From the NCBI GenBank assembly GCA_001730095.1, contig MDLF01000067.1, positions 49,769 to 113,768 on the forward strand: a stretch of DNA of 64,000 bases, given 5' to 3'. A program made the translations under genes and the position numbers. Of the stretch, positions 16,340-24,634 are shown one piece after another; within the stretch, counting starts at the first letter, position 1; each line of letters begins with the position of its first letter. The notes under the pieces are model-generated. The model ran no database searches, was not told the DNA's origin, and worked only from the letters and a program-made list of their open reading frames with translations. Source of the stretch: Rhodobacteraceae bacterium (ex Bugula neritina AB1). Its GTDB lineage: Bacteria > Pseudomonadota > Alphaproteobacteria > Rhodobacterales > Rhodobacteraceae.

Positions 16340-16953
16340 CACATCAGCTCCTTCACCCGAGCCTGCAGAACCGGCAGCAGGTCCGCCTCGAACCAGGGGT
16401 TTTTCTTCAGCCATCCGGTATTACGCCAGGAAGGATGCGGCAAGGGGAAGACCTGCGGCGCATGAGCCCGCCAGCTCTGCACCAATGTTGTAACAGGGCC
16501 TTTCAGCCCCAGGTGAAAGCGCTGCGCATAAGCCCCGACCAGCACCTTCAGCTGCACTTCCGGCAATTGCGCCATGACCTGATGATGCCAAGTCCTGCCG
16601 CAGACCGCCGGCGGCGGCAGGTCGGCTTTCTTGTGGTTGTAGCCGGGAAAACAGAACCCCATCGGCACCACGGCCACCCGGTCCTGGTCGTAAAATTCTG
16701 CTTCCGACAGCCCCAACCAGGCCCGCAGCCGGTCGCCCGAGGGATCAGTAAAAGGCCGGCCGCTTTCATGCACCCGCGCGCCGGGGGCCTGGCCTGCGAT
16801 CAGGATCTGCGCTGACGGACGAAACCAGACCACCGGCCGCGGCGCATGCGCTGTTGCGGTGGCTGCAAAGCGGTCGGCACAGATCCGGCAAGCGCGAATC
16901 CGCTCCTTCAGCTGCTGGCAGCCCGCCATTGTTTCGAGACTGGAAACAGACAC
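16339..16953 (-). CDS. Uracil-DNA-glycosylase-superfamily protein
   Basis: A 204-residue protein of the uracil-DNA glycosylase fold. The active-site-like segment GQAPGARVHESGRPFTDPSGDRLRAWLG (from residue 54) and the C-terminal PLPHPSWRN (about residue 172) match the superfamily. Cys12, Cys22, Cys25, Cys101 and Cys118 are placed so that an iron-sulfur cluster like that of family-4 enzymes is possible; this is inference. Start is GTG at 16953 behind AAAGGAGG with seven-base spacing. It is coupled to the downstream SseB-family gene. A role in base-excision repair is likely, but some members of this branch have no proven activity. Confidence 0.8.
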   Translation of the reverse strand: MSVSSLETMAGCQQLKERIRACRICADRFAATATAHAPRPVVWFRPSAQILIAGQAPGARVHESGRPFTDPSGDRLRAWLGLSEAEFYDQDRVAVVPMGFCFPGYNHKKADLPPPAVCGRTWHHQVMAQLPEVQLKVLVGAYAQRFHLGLKGPVTTLVQSWRAHAPQVFPLPHPSWRNTGWLKKNPWFEADLLPVLQARVKELM

Positions 16954-17198
16954 CCACCCCTCCTTTACCGTCCGTACGCCTTAAAATTAACGTCCCTGCG
17001 CCCAGATGCAGAGGAAATTGGTTAACACATGGTTGCTGATTTATGTCACAATTCGACATAATAAGGCCAAATTGGCCGCGTAGGCCATTAACACTCCTTT
17101 GATAGGAAAGAGCCATAGGCGCGCTGTACGCGTCTGAGCAACGAGGCACATGAGAGAGCCCGCCACAGGGCCACACAGGCAGCACCGGAACCAGCGCG

Positions 17199-17858
17199 AT
17201 GCTTGAGTTTGAAAACGTCAGCAAGTCCTTCTGGACAGGAACCCAGCGCAAGGTGATCCTTGACCGCGTGTCGTTCCGCATCGAACCCGGCAATTCGCTG
17301 GGCATACTGGCTCCGAACGGCACCGGCAAAACCACACTGATCAACATGATGGCCGGGTTGGAGAAACCCGATGAGGGCGAGATCCGCCGCCACTGCAAGG
17401 TCTCCTTTCCGCTGGGGTTCATGGGCGGCGTCATCAGCCGACTGTCAGCGATGGAGAATGCCCGGTATATCGCCAAACTGTACGGCCTTGACCCGGACTA
17501 TGTAGAAGCCTATTGCCGCTGGCTGTGCGGGCTCAAAGAATACTTCGACCAGCCGGTCGGCACTTTTTCTTCGGGCATGCGGGCGCGGTTCAGCTTTGCA
17601 TTGATGCTGGCGCTGGATTTCGACATCTACCTGATCGACGAAGGCATGCCCAGCACCACCGACACAGAATTCAACCGCAAGGCCGGCGAAGTCCTGCAGG
17701 AACGCTTGCAGACCACCACGATTGTCATCGTCTCGCATCAAGCCCAGACGTTGGAAAAATTTGCCCGTTCAGCTGCCGTCCTCCTACAGGGGCAGCTGCA
17801 CATGTTTGACACTTTAGAAGAAGCGAAACAGCTCTATGACTATGAAACCGAGAGCTAA
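17199..17858 (+). CDS. kpsT: Capsular polysaccharide ABC exporter ATPase (KpsT family)
   Basis: A 219-residue ATPase of the group-2 capsule/polysialate export type. Walker A GILAPNGTGKTT (near residue 35), signature FSSGMRARFSFAL and Walker B IYLIDEGMPSTTD are in order. The short form lacking a C-terminal carbohydrate-binding domain, and the Asp-Glu-Gly instead of DEP, are KpsT traits. It overlaps kpsE by 23 bases. Its expected partner, the KpsM permease, is not next to it. With kdsA and a phosphohexomutase downstream, it probably powers export of a Kdo-linked surface polysaccharide. Confidence 0.88.
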   Translation: MLEFENVSKSFWTGTQRKVILDRVSFRIEPGNSLGILAPNGTGKTTLINMMAGLEKPDEGEIRRHCKVSFPLGFMGGVISRLSAMENARYIAKLYGLDPDYVEAYCRWLCGLKEYFDQPVGTFSSGMRARFSFALMLALDFDIYLIDEGMPSTTDTEFNRKAGEVLQERLQTTTIVIVSHQAQTLEKFARSAAVLLQGQLHMFDTLEEAKQLYDYETES

Positions 17859-19542
17859 GAAGTTCCGCATCCGCCGCACCGGGACTGCCGACGGCAGCGC
17901 GCCCCAGCCGCAGGCACCGGAGCAGACCGTGGCCGCATCCGCCGCGCAGGCTGCCGCCACTGCTGCCGCACAGCCTGCAACCGCCGCTGCCGGGCAGGCT
18001 GCAACCGCCGCTGCCGCGCGGCCTGTCCCCGGGCCTGCGCCCGCCGGTTCCCCGGCTGCGCCGCTCTCTGGCATGGTCAGTTCCGCCCAAGAAGCCAAGA
18101 TGGAAACCGATATTGACGCGATCCGCCACGAAGGCCTGACTGGCCGCCAGCTGCGCCTGGCCCGGCGGATCGCGCAAAAGCACAACCTGCCCGCCACTTC
18201 GGATTTCGAGGCGGTGCGGATGCTGCGCGAACGCGGCATCGATCCGTTCAAACATGCCAATAAACTGGAACTGGTCGTGCCACAGAACACGGCGCAGCCT
18301 GCAGGAAGCCCGGCCGCTCCAGGCTCCGTCCAGTTGCCGCAAACTGTGCCCGCGGGCAAAACCACGCTGCCCTCAGCAGAGGTGACACCGGCAGAGCGGC
18401 GCGCGCGGGAAATTCAGGACATTCAGCGCGACATCGCCCGCCGCCGCCGCCGGAAATTGTCGCTTCTGGTGGCCAGGCTGGCCTTCTTTGTGATGCTGCC
18501 GACCCTGGTTGCGGGCTATTATTTTTATTCGGTGGCAACGCCGATGTATTCCTCCAAATCCGAATTCCTGGTGCTGAAGGCTGACAGCGCCGCTGGCGGT
18601 GTCGGCGGGCTTCTGTCCGGCACCCAGTTCGCCACCAGCCAGGATTCGATCGCCGTTCAAAGCTATCTGATGTCCAAGGAAGCCATGATGCGCCTGGACC
18701 GGGAAGCGGGTTTCAAGACCCATTTCACACAGGACTGGCTGGACCCGATCCAGCGGCTCGAAAACGGCGCCACCAACGAGGAGGCTTATGCCACCTACAA
18801 ACGCAATGTGACGATCGGCTATGATCCGACGGAAGGCGTGGTGCGGATGGAGGTATCTGCCGCCGATCCCGAAGTGGCCGCGGAATTTGCGCGCAAGCTG
18901 ATCTCCTACGCGCAGCAGAAAGTGAACAACCTCTCCCAGCAGAAACGGGCCGATCAGATGTCCGAGGCAGAGCAGGCCCTGACCGATGCCGAGGCAAAGC
19001 GGCGCTCTGCACAGGAACAGCTGGTGGTGCTGCAGCAACAGGGCTCCGTGCTGGACCCCGAGGGCGTGGTTGCCGCTCTGCGCTCGCAGATCAGTACCTT
19101 TGAAATCCAATTGGAAAACAAACGGCTGGAGCTGGCTGCTCTGCAGGACAACAGCCGCCCCAACCGGGCCAAAGTGTCCGGTGCCGAGGCGGATATCAAG
19201 CGACTGGAAGCGGTCATTGCCAGCCTGAACAACCGTATGGTTGACGCCTCTGCAGGTGAAAACTCGCTGGCCAGCCTGCGCATCCAGATCCAGATGGCCC
19301 AGGCCGATCTGGCGACCCGGGACCTGATGCTGCAATCAGCCCTGCAGCAGGTGGAAACGACCCGTCTGGAGGCCAACCGCCAGGTCCGTTACCTGACCAC
19401 CGCCGTAGAGCCGGTGCCAAGCGACGAGCCCTCCTATCCGCGCAAGTTCGAGAATACCATTTTGGCATTCCTGATCTTTTCCGGTATCTACCTGATGTGT
19501 TCGCTCACCGCGTCCATCCTGCGAGAGCAGGTGTCATCGTAA
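17836..19542 (+). CDS. kpsE: Capsule export inner-membrane protein (KpsE/Wzz-like)
   Basis: A 568-residue polysaccharide co-polymerase/adaptor-type protein. Residues 1-190 are an Ala/Pro/Gln-rich cytoplasmic region with a helical patch (TGRQLRLARRIAQKHNLPATSD). A first transmembrane helix follows RRRRRK (LSLLVARLAFFVMLPTLVAGYYF). The periplasmic part has long coiled coils (about residues 360-530), and a second helix lies near the C-terminus (NTILAFLIFSGIYLMCSLTASIL). This two-helix hairpin is the KpsE/Wzz plan linking the ABC exporter to the outer-membrane channel. Start overlaps kpsT. The N-terminal extension is longer than in E. coli KpsE. Confidence 0.85.
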   Translation: MTMKPRAKKFRIRRTGTADGSAPQPQAPEQTVAASAAQAAATAAAQPATAAAGQAATAAAARPVPGPAPAGSPAAPLSGMVSSAQEAKMETDIDAIRHEGLTGRQLRLARRIAQKHNLPATSDFEAVRMLRERGIDPFKHANKLELVVPQNTAQPAGSPAAPGSVQLPQTVPAGKTTLPSAEVTPAERRAREIQDIQRDIARRRRRKLSLLVARLAFFVMLPTLVAGYYFYSVATPMYSSKSEFLVLKADSAAGGVGGLLSGTQFATSQDSIAVQSYLMSKEAMMRLDREAGFKTHFTQDWLDPIQRLENGATNEEAYATYKRNVTIGYDPTEGVVRMEVSAADPEVAAEFARKLISYAQQKVNNLSQQKRADQMSEAEQALTDAEAKRRSAQEQLVVLQQQGSVLDPEGVVAALRSQISTFEIQLENKRLELAALQDNSRPNRAKVSGAEADIKRLEAVIASLNNRMVDASAGENSLASLRIQIQMAQADLATRDLMLQSALQQVETTRLEANRQVRYLTTAVEPVPSDEPSYPRKFENTILAFLIFSGIYLMCSLTASILREQVSS

Positions 19543-19570
19543 ATCCATCGGAAGCCACGATCGGAAACCC

Positions 19571-20404
19571 ATGAAAAACGTATCTGTCGCCGATTTGAAT
19601 ATCGGCAATGACCGCCCCTTGACCCTGATTGCAGGGCCCTGCCAGCTGGAAAGCGCCGATCACGCCCAGATGATTGCCGGCGTGCTGAAGGAAGCCTGCG
19701 ACAAGGCCGGAGCGCAATACGTCTTCAAAGGGTCCTTCGACAAGGCCAACCGCACCTCGCTGAACGCCAAGCCCGCCCTGGGCCTGGACAAGGGTCTTGA
19801 GGTTCTGCAATCCGTGAAGGACAGCATTGGCGTGCCGGTGCTGACCGACATTCACGAACCGGCGCATTGCGTGCCCGTGGCCGAGGTCTGCGACATCATG
19901 CAGATTCCGGCCTTCCTGTGCCGCCAGACTTCGCTGCTGTTGGCAGCAGGCCGCACCGGCGCTGCGATCAACGTGAAGAAAGGCCAATTCCTGGCCCCTT
20001 GGGACATGCCCAATGTGGTTGCCAAAATCGAAAGCACCGGCAATGAACGTATCCTGCTGACCGAGCGCGGCGCCTCCTTCGGCTATAACCGGCTGGTGGT
20101 CGACATGCAGTCGCTGCCGGAAATGGCGCGCACCGGCTACCCTGTGGTGATGGACGCGACCCATGCGGTGGCGCAGCCCGGCGGCCTGGGCGGCTCCTCT
20201 GGCGGGCAGCGCGAATTTGCCCCGGTGCTGGCGCGGGCCGCCGTTGCCACCGGCATCGGCGCGGTGTTCACCGAAACCCATCAGGATCCGGACAACGCAC
20301 CTTGTGACGGGCCGAACATGATCTATCTGGATCAGATGCCGCACTTGATTGACACGTTGATGCGCTTTGACGCCTTGGCCAAAGCCAATCCGATCAGCAT
20401 TTAA
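19571..20404 (+). CDS. kdsA: 3-deoxy-8-phosphooctulonate synthase
   Basis: A 277-residue KdsA, condensing phosphoenolpyruvate with arabinose 5-phosphate to Kdo 8-phosphate in the cytoplasm. Signature segments are LIAGPCQLES, FKGSFDKANRTS, LTDIHEP, IPAFLCRQTSLL, NVKKGQFLAPWDM, LTERGASFGYNRLVVDM, PVVMDATHAVAQPGG and FTETHQDPDNAPCDGPNMI. The family splits into metal-dependent and metal-free types; I did not try to assign this one. It lies 28 bp after kpsE, and Kdo forms the linker of exported capsules as well as the lipopolysaccharide core, which fits this operon. Confidence 0.95.
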   Translation: MKNVSVADLNIGNDRPLTLIAGPCQLESADHAQMIAGVLKEACDKAGAQYVFKGSFDKANRTSLNAKPALGLDKGLEVLQSVKDSIGVPVLTDIHEPAHCVPVAEVCDIMQIPAFLCRQTSLLLAAGRTGAAINVKKGQFLAPWDMPNVVAKIESTGNERILLTERGASFGYNRLVVDMQSLPEMARTGYPVVMDATHAVAQPGGLGGSSGGQREFAPVLARAAVATGIGAVFTETHQDPDNAPCDGPNMIYLDQMPHLIDTLMRFDALAKANPISI

Positions 20405-20421
20405 AGAAGAGAATTCGAGAC

Positions 20422-21918
20422 ATGAGCAAACCGCTGCCAGAGGTGACACCGAACACCTGGAGCTTCCTGCGCGACGCGATGATCAAACCCACGGGTTTTC
20501 GCGAATATGACGCACGCTGGAAATACCCCGAGGAAATCAATCTCCCCGGCATGACTGCCTTGGGCCTGGGTCTTGGCACCCAGATGCGCAAGCGCGGCAT
20601 CGACCCGGTGATCGCGGTCGGCAACGACTACCGCGACTATTCGCTCAGCATTAAAAACGCCCTGATCCTGGGCCTGATGCAGGCGGGCATTCAGGTCAAG
20701 GATATCGGCCCGGCGCTGTCGCCGATGGCCTATTTTGCCCAGTTCCATCTGGATGTGCCCGCGGTTGCCATGGTCACCGCCAGCCACAATCCGAACGGCT
20801 GGACCGGCGTCAAGATGGGCTTTGACCGCCCGCTGACCCATGGCCCCGACGAGATGGGCGAATTGCGCGATATCGTGTTGAACGGCGAAGGCCAGCCCGC
20901 TGCCGGCGGCTCTTATGAGTTCGTGGACGGCGTCAAGGAAGCCTACCTCGACGATCTGGTCGGCGATTTCAAAATGACCCGCCCGCTGAAGGTGGTCTGT
21001 GCCACCGGCAACGGCACTGCCTCGGCTTTTGCACCGGAGCTGTTCAAGCGCCTTGGTGTCGAGGTGGTCGAGAGCCACAACGAGCTGGACTACACCTTCC
21101 CGCATTACAACCCGAACCCGGAAGCCATGGAAATGCTGCATGACATGTCAGCATCAGTAAAAGCCTCCGGCGCCGATCTGGCGCTTGGCTTTGACGGCGA
21201 CGGCGACCGTTGCGGCGTGGTCGACGACGAGGGTGAGGAGATCTTTGCCGATAAGGTGGGCGTCATCATGGCCCGCGATCTGTCGAAACTCTATCCGAAT
21301 TCCACCTTCGTCGCAGATGTGAAATCCACCGGCCTGTTTGCCTCCGACCCTGAGCTGCAGAAGAACGGCGTCACTGCGGATTACTGGAAAACCGGCCACA
21401 GCCATATGAAGCGGCGGGTCAAGGAAATTGGTGCTCTGGCGGGATTTGAGAAGTCCGGCCACTACTTCCTGGCCGAACCGGTGGGCCGCGGCTACGACTG
21501 CGGCATGCGGGTCGCGGTTGAAGTCTGCAAGATGCTGGACCGCAACCCGGACCAGTCGATGTCAGACCTCAGGAAGGCGCTGCCCAAGACCTGGTCGACC
21601 CCGACCATGTCGCCCTATTGCGCCGACACCGAAAAATACGAGGTTCTGGAGCGTCTGGTGCAGAAGCTGGTGGCCAAGCATGACGCGGGCGCGCAATTTG
21701 CAGGCCGCGCCATCAAGGAGGTTGTCACCGTAAACGGCGCCCGTGTTATTCTGGACAATGGCTCCTGGGGGCTGGTGCGCGCCTCCTCGAACACGCCGAA
21801 CCTGGTGGTGGTCTGCGAAAGCTCTGACAGCGAAGCAGAGATGCGGGCGATCTTTGCGGATATCGACGCGGTGATCCGCACCGAACCGCAGGTGGGCGAG
21901 TACGACCAGACTATCTGA
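20422..21918 (+). CDS. Phosphomannomutase/phosphoglucomutase
   Basis: A 498-residue alpha-D-phosphohexomutase interconverting hexose 6- and 1-phosphates for nucleotide-sugar supply. The phosphoserine loop VTASHNPNGWTGVKMG, the metal loop LGFDGDGDRCGVVD, the sugar loop (GFEKSGHYF) and the C-terminal phosphate loop (LVRASSNTPNLVV) are all intact. The N-terminus FREYDARWKYPEEINLPGMTALGLGLGT is typical of AlgC/ManB-type enzymes. It follows kdsA by 17 bp with AGAAGAGAA before the ATG, so it is the last gene of the polysaccharide operon before a strong terminator. Manno- versus gluco-preference cannot be told. Confidence 0.92.
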   Translation: MSKPLPEVTPNTWSFLRDAMIKPTGFREYDARWKYPEEINLPGMTALGLGLGTQMRKRGIDPVIAVGNDYRDYSLSIKNALILGLMQAGIQVKDIGPALSPMAYFAQFHLDVPAVAMVTASHNPNGWTGVKMGFDRPLTHGPDEMGELRDIVLNGEGQPAAGGSYEFVDGVKEAYLDDLVGDFKMTRPLKVVCATGNGTASAFAPELFKRLGVEVVESHNELDYTFPHYNPNPEAMEMLHDMSASVKASGADLALGFDGDGDRCGVVDDEGEEIFADKVGVIMARDLSKLYPNSTFVADVKSTGLFASDPELQKNGVTADYWKTGHSHMKRRVKEIGALAGFEKSGHYFLAEPVGRGYDCGMRVAVEVCKMLDRNPDQSMSDLRKALPKTWSTPTMSPYCADTEKYEVLERLVQKLVAKHDAGAQFAGRAIKEVVTVNGARVILDNGSWGLVRASSNTPNLVVVCESSDSEAEMRAIFADIDAVIRTEPQVGEYDQTI

Positions 21919-21963
21919 TCCCCGCACAGATGAGGGATTTCGCCTGCTATCGCAGGCGACCGG

Positions 21964-21986
21964 CGCCCGCCTTTGGCGGGCGTTTT
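21964..21986 (+). terminator. Terminator of the polysaccharide operon
   Basis: CGCCCGCC at 21964-21971 pairs perfectly with GGCGGGCG at 21975-21982 over a three-base loop, then TTTT. Confidence 0.88.
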
Positions 21987-22133
21987 CATTGCTGAGAAGC
22001 GATGTAAGGGCAAGTCTGCCCTGACATGCGCCAATTCCAGTTTATGACGCCTGCTGCCGCGTCAAGGACACGCCGGGCTGCGCCCGGGGGCCTCGCGGCC
22101 CTCCTTGACTCGTCCTCAGGCTGGAAGATGGGA

Positions 22134-24059
22134 TCAGTCGCCGCCCAGCAACCTCAACAGCTGGTCGCGGGCCTCCTGTTCGATGCGCTGTTTCAGCACA
22201 TCGTTGATGTCCTGCTCCGGTGCAATTTCGGTTTCCAGATCCAGCTCCTCTGCCAGCTTCTGACGCACCCGGTCCTTGGCTTCCTGCTCAATCTCGTCGA
22301 TCTTCGGCTGCAGAGCCTGGCCCAGGTCCGGACGGATATCGGGATTGTCCCAGCTGCCGCGAATGCGGACCGGGATGGTCAGCACCTGATCGGTGCCTGC
22401 CCGCACCAGCTGCGGCGAAAACAGGTAGTCCACATCCCGCGCACCAAGGCCAATCCGGCCTTTTCCTTCCGCTCGGAACCCTTTGAGCAGCACCAGCAGG
22501 TCCTCATTGCGCAGGTTGCCGCCTTCGATCGTGTAACTGGCTGTCATCTGGTCAAACACAGTGCTGCCACCATTGCCGCCCGAGCGCATCAGCTGCTCCA
22601 GATCGAAACCGGTAAAAAACCCTTTGCCAGCCTCCAGCCAGCCCTTGCCGCTGAGCGACTGCATGATGGCCGCTACCGATGTGCCGGAGCCGAGGAAATC
22701 CAGCGCGCCCAGCGCCTCGCCGTTCAGCCGGTCATAGCCTGCGGTTTCCCCCAAAGCGCGCTCCAGCCGGATGCCGTTGAAGGTCAGGCTGCCGCCCACC
22801 GACAGCCCATTGCGGTTGTTGGCAACCACCTGCCCCTGCACCTGGCCGCCGAACATCGCCGCGGGCAGGAATTTCAAAACCGCCCGGCTGCGCTCCACCG
22901 TCAGGTTCAGCTGGCTGGCACCAAGGGTCACGCCACCAGTGCTGAGACTGTCAAAGCTCAGATCCACCACAGCATTCGCCAGGCCCAGTGCGGAGGCATC
23001 GATCACCTCTTCAGGCCAGCCGCTGTCTGCGGAACTGCTGCTGCTGCCCGGATCGCCTGGCCCTGCGGTGAAACTAGAGAAGTCCAGCGCCCCGCCCTGC
23101 AGCTGTGCGGTGATTTCGGGGCGATCCCCGAATTCCACATCCGCGGCACCGGTCAACTGGTTGGTACCCAGTTCCACCGCCAGATCCCGCATCGACAGGC
23201 GGCCATCAGCGGTATAGGTCACATCCCCGGCAAACACCGCCTTCTGAGCCAAGGCATCAGGCAGGAACAGGCCCAACGCCGCACCGGTCTGGACGGCGTT
23301 CTCCGCCCCAAAGGTCAGCCGTCCGCCTGCTTCACCGTTGATATCGGCATGGCCGTCAAACCGGCCCTTGCCACCTGGCGCCCGCACCGTCGCCCCAACC
23401 GACGACACCTCCCCTGCCAGGAAGGCCGCAAATGTGCCAATCTCGGCGTTCACCTCCACCGGCTCGCCCGCTGGGCGCAGCACCGCCTTGGCGTTCACCG
23501 TGCCCGCCGGGTCCGGCCACAGCAGGCTGAGATCGATGTTCTTCATCTCCACCGGCGCTTCGCCATGCGCCGCATAGCGCAGCGAGGCGCTGGTCAGCTC
23601 AACCGCTTCGATCCGGAGCGGCAATGCACCGCTGCTGCTGGCCGCCGTCTCAGAGCCACTCTGCGCCGCGCCGCTGCCGCCCATGACCCAATTGCCAATA
23701 CCTTCTGCATTGGTGGCCAGGTTCAGATGCGGCAGGATCGCGGACACCTCGGTGACGCGCACATCGCCCCGCATCAGGTCGGCGGCAGAGACGCCGATGG
23801 TCAGCCGTTCGGCCTGCAGCATCGGTTCCGGCCCGGCCCACTCCGCATTGGACAGCGTGACCGCATCCGCCTTGACGCCCAATGTGGGCCAGAAGCTGAA
23901 GCGCACCTTGCCGCCAAACGCCAGCTTGCGCCCGGTCTGCGTCTCCAGCTGATCAGCAGCCAGCCGCGCGATCTTCTCGCCCGGTAATAGCAGCACCAGC
24001 CCCGCCAGCAGCACCACCGCCAGCACCAGCGCCGTCACAATCCGGATTATCAGCTTCAT
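22134..24059 (-). CDS. AsmA-family envelope protein
   Basis: A protein of about 641 residues with one N-terminal membrane anchor (MKLIIRIVTALVLAVVLLAGLVLLL) and a long AsmA-type periplasmic beta-rich body: KIARLAADQLETQTGRKLAFGGKVRFSFWPTLGVKADAVTLSN at the start and SYTIEGGNLRNEDLLVLLKGFRAEGKGRIGLGARDVDYLFSPQ near the end. AsmA-like proteins belong to the bridge-like lipid-transfer group that moves phospholipid between inner and outer membrane. The start at 24059 follows GAGGAG by seven bases. It lies convergent to the polysaccharide operon. The C-terminus ends in a charged helical stretch (KIDEIEQEAKDRVRQKLAEEL). Confidence 0.88.
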   Translation of the reverse strand: MKLIIRIVTALVLAVVLLAGLVLLLPGEKIARLAADQLETQTGRKLAFGGKVRFSFWPTLGVKADAVTLSNAEWAGPEPMLQAERLTIGVSAADLMRGDVRVTEVSAILPHLNLATNAEGIGNWVMGGSGAAQSGSETAASSSGALPLRIEAVELTSASLRYAAHGEAPVEMKNIDLSLLWPDPAGTVNAKAVLRPAGEPVEVNAEIGTFAAFLAGEVSSVGATVRAPGGKGRFDGHADINGEAGGRLTFGAENAVQTGAALGLFLPDALAQKAVFAGDVTYTADGRLSMRDLAVELGTNQLTGAADVEFGDRPEITAQLQGGALDFSSFTAGPGDPGSSSSSADSGWPEEVIDASALGLANAVVDLSFDSLSTGGVTLGASQLNLTVERSRAVLKFLPAAMFGGQVQGQVVANNRNGLSVGGSLTFNGIRLERALGETAGYDRLNGEALGALDFLGSGTSVAAIMQSLSGKGWLEAGKGFFTGFDLEQLMRSGGNGGSTVFDQMTASYTIEGGNLRNEDLLVLLKGFRAEGKGRIGLGARDVDYLFSPQLVRAGTDQVLTIPVRIRGSWDNPDIRPDLGQALQPKIDEIEQEAKDRVRQKLAEELDLETEIAPEQDINDVLKQRIEQEARDQLLRLLGGD

Positions 24060-24184
24060 TTGCCCACTCCTCTTGCCGTCCCTCCCATTCACTCGGAGGT
24101 TTCTGCCAGATTACCCGCTGCAGAAACCTGCGCAATCCAAGAAGCTGCGATATTCCGGCGCCGCGCGTCCTGTCAGCACAGAGT

Positions 24185-24397
24185 TTACCGCAGCCGGGAG
24201 GGGCGGCGCAGTCCAATAAAGAACAACAGCGGCAGGTTGGCGGCGGTCTGGAACCCTGAAAAGAATTTAAGCACCGAAGGAAGAGCTGCAAGGAGATCCT
24301 CCAGCCCCCCGAACCCGAGCAGCAAAAACAGGTTGGAAAAGCTGAGCGCCATCGCCACCCCAATCGGGCGCGCAATCACGCCATCCGGCACCGACAT
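24185..24397 (-). CDS. Possible small membrane protein (weak)
   Basis: A 70-codon frame beginning MSVPDGVIARPIGVAMALSF with two hydrophobic stretches (FSNLFLLLGFGG and LPSVLKFFSGFQTAANLPLLFFIGL) and a basic tail. Composition is plausible for a small inner-membrane protein. There is no good ribosome-binding site before the ATG, and the frame lies between a protein gene and a region of gene debris, so it may be a truncated remnant or chance. I do not recognise it. Confidence 0.3.
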   Translation of the reverse strand: MSVPDGVIARPIGVAMALSFSNLFLLLGFGGLEDLLAALPSVLKFFSGFQTAANLPLLFFIGLRRPSRLR

Positions 24398-24577
24398 ACA
24401 GCAACCGGAGAGATCACCCCAAAGGGCGGCAAAACCGCTTGGAAGGCATCATGGAGAGACGCCATCATTTATAACAAGGAGAGCCTGCGCGTCTTTTTCC
24501 AGTGTTTCCCGACAACTCTCAAGAGGGGCGGACGAGGCATTGTTACAGAAAGGCCTCTTGAGGCGCGCAATACATAG

Positions 24578-24607
24578 TGATCTCTTTGTTCGGATGACTT
24601 GGCCTGG
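24578..24607 (+). repeat. Remnant matching the nuclease-like gene (inverted copy at 26591-26620)
   Basis: These 30 bases equal the reverse complement of 26591-26620 at 28 of 30 positions. Read on the plus strand they encode DLFVRMTWPG, identical to that part of the nuclease-like protein, followed by diverged residues and a stop near 24638. It sits directly beside the 3' end of rimO and looks like the tail of a lost paralogue. Confidence 0.7.
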
Positions 24608-24634
24608 ACGCAGGCAAGGCACCACAGGCTATCT

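Larger units (their letters stand above)
24060..24634. other. Intergenic region with a gene-fragment remnant
   Basis: About 575 bp without a secure gene. It contains a weak minus-strand frame (24185-24397, listed separately) and, next to the rimO stop, a short fragment matching the nuclease-like gene at 26.3-27.6 kb (listed separately). Confidence 0.5.

Noticed and set aside
17089..17103. TTAACACTCCTTTGA before kpsT as a CtrA box
   Set aside because: The second half-site deviates (TTGA), and the position relative to a promoter is unclear; too weak to list.
2284..17858. Pairing the ABC-2 permease at 2.3 kb with the KpsT-like ATPase at 17.2 kb
   Set aside because: They are 14 kb apart, and the permease belongs to the YadH/NodJ-like branch rather than KpsM.
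22026..23987. Plus-strand frame of 653 codons opposite the AsmA gene
   Set aside because: Gln/His/Arg-rich shadow; the AsmA reading on the other strand has anchor, domain and ribosome site.
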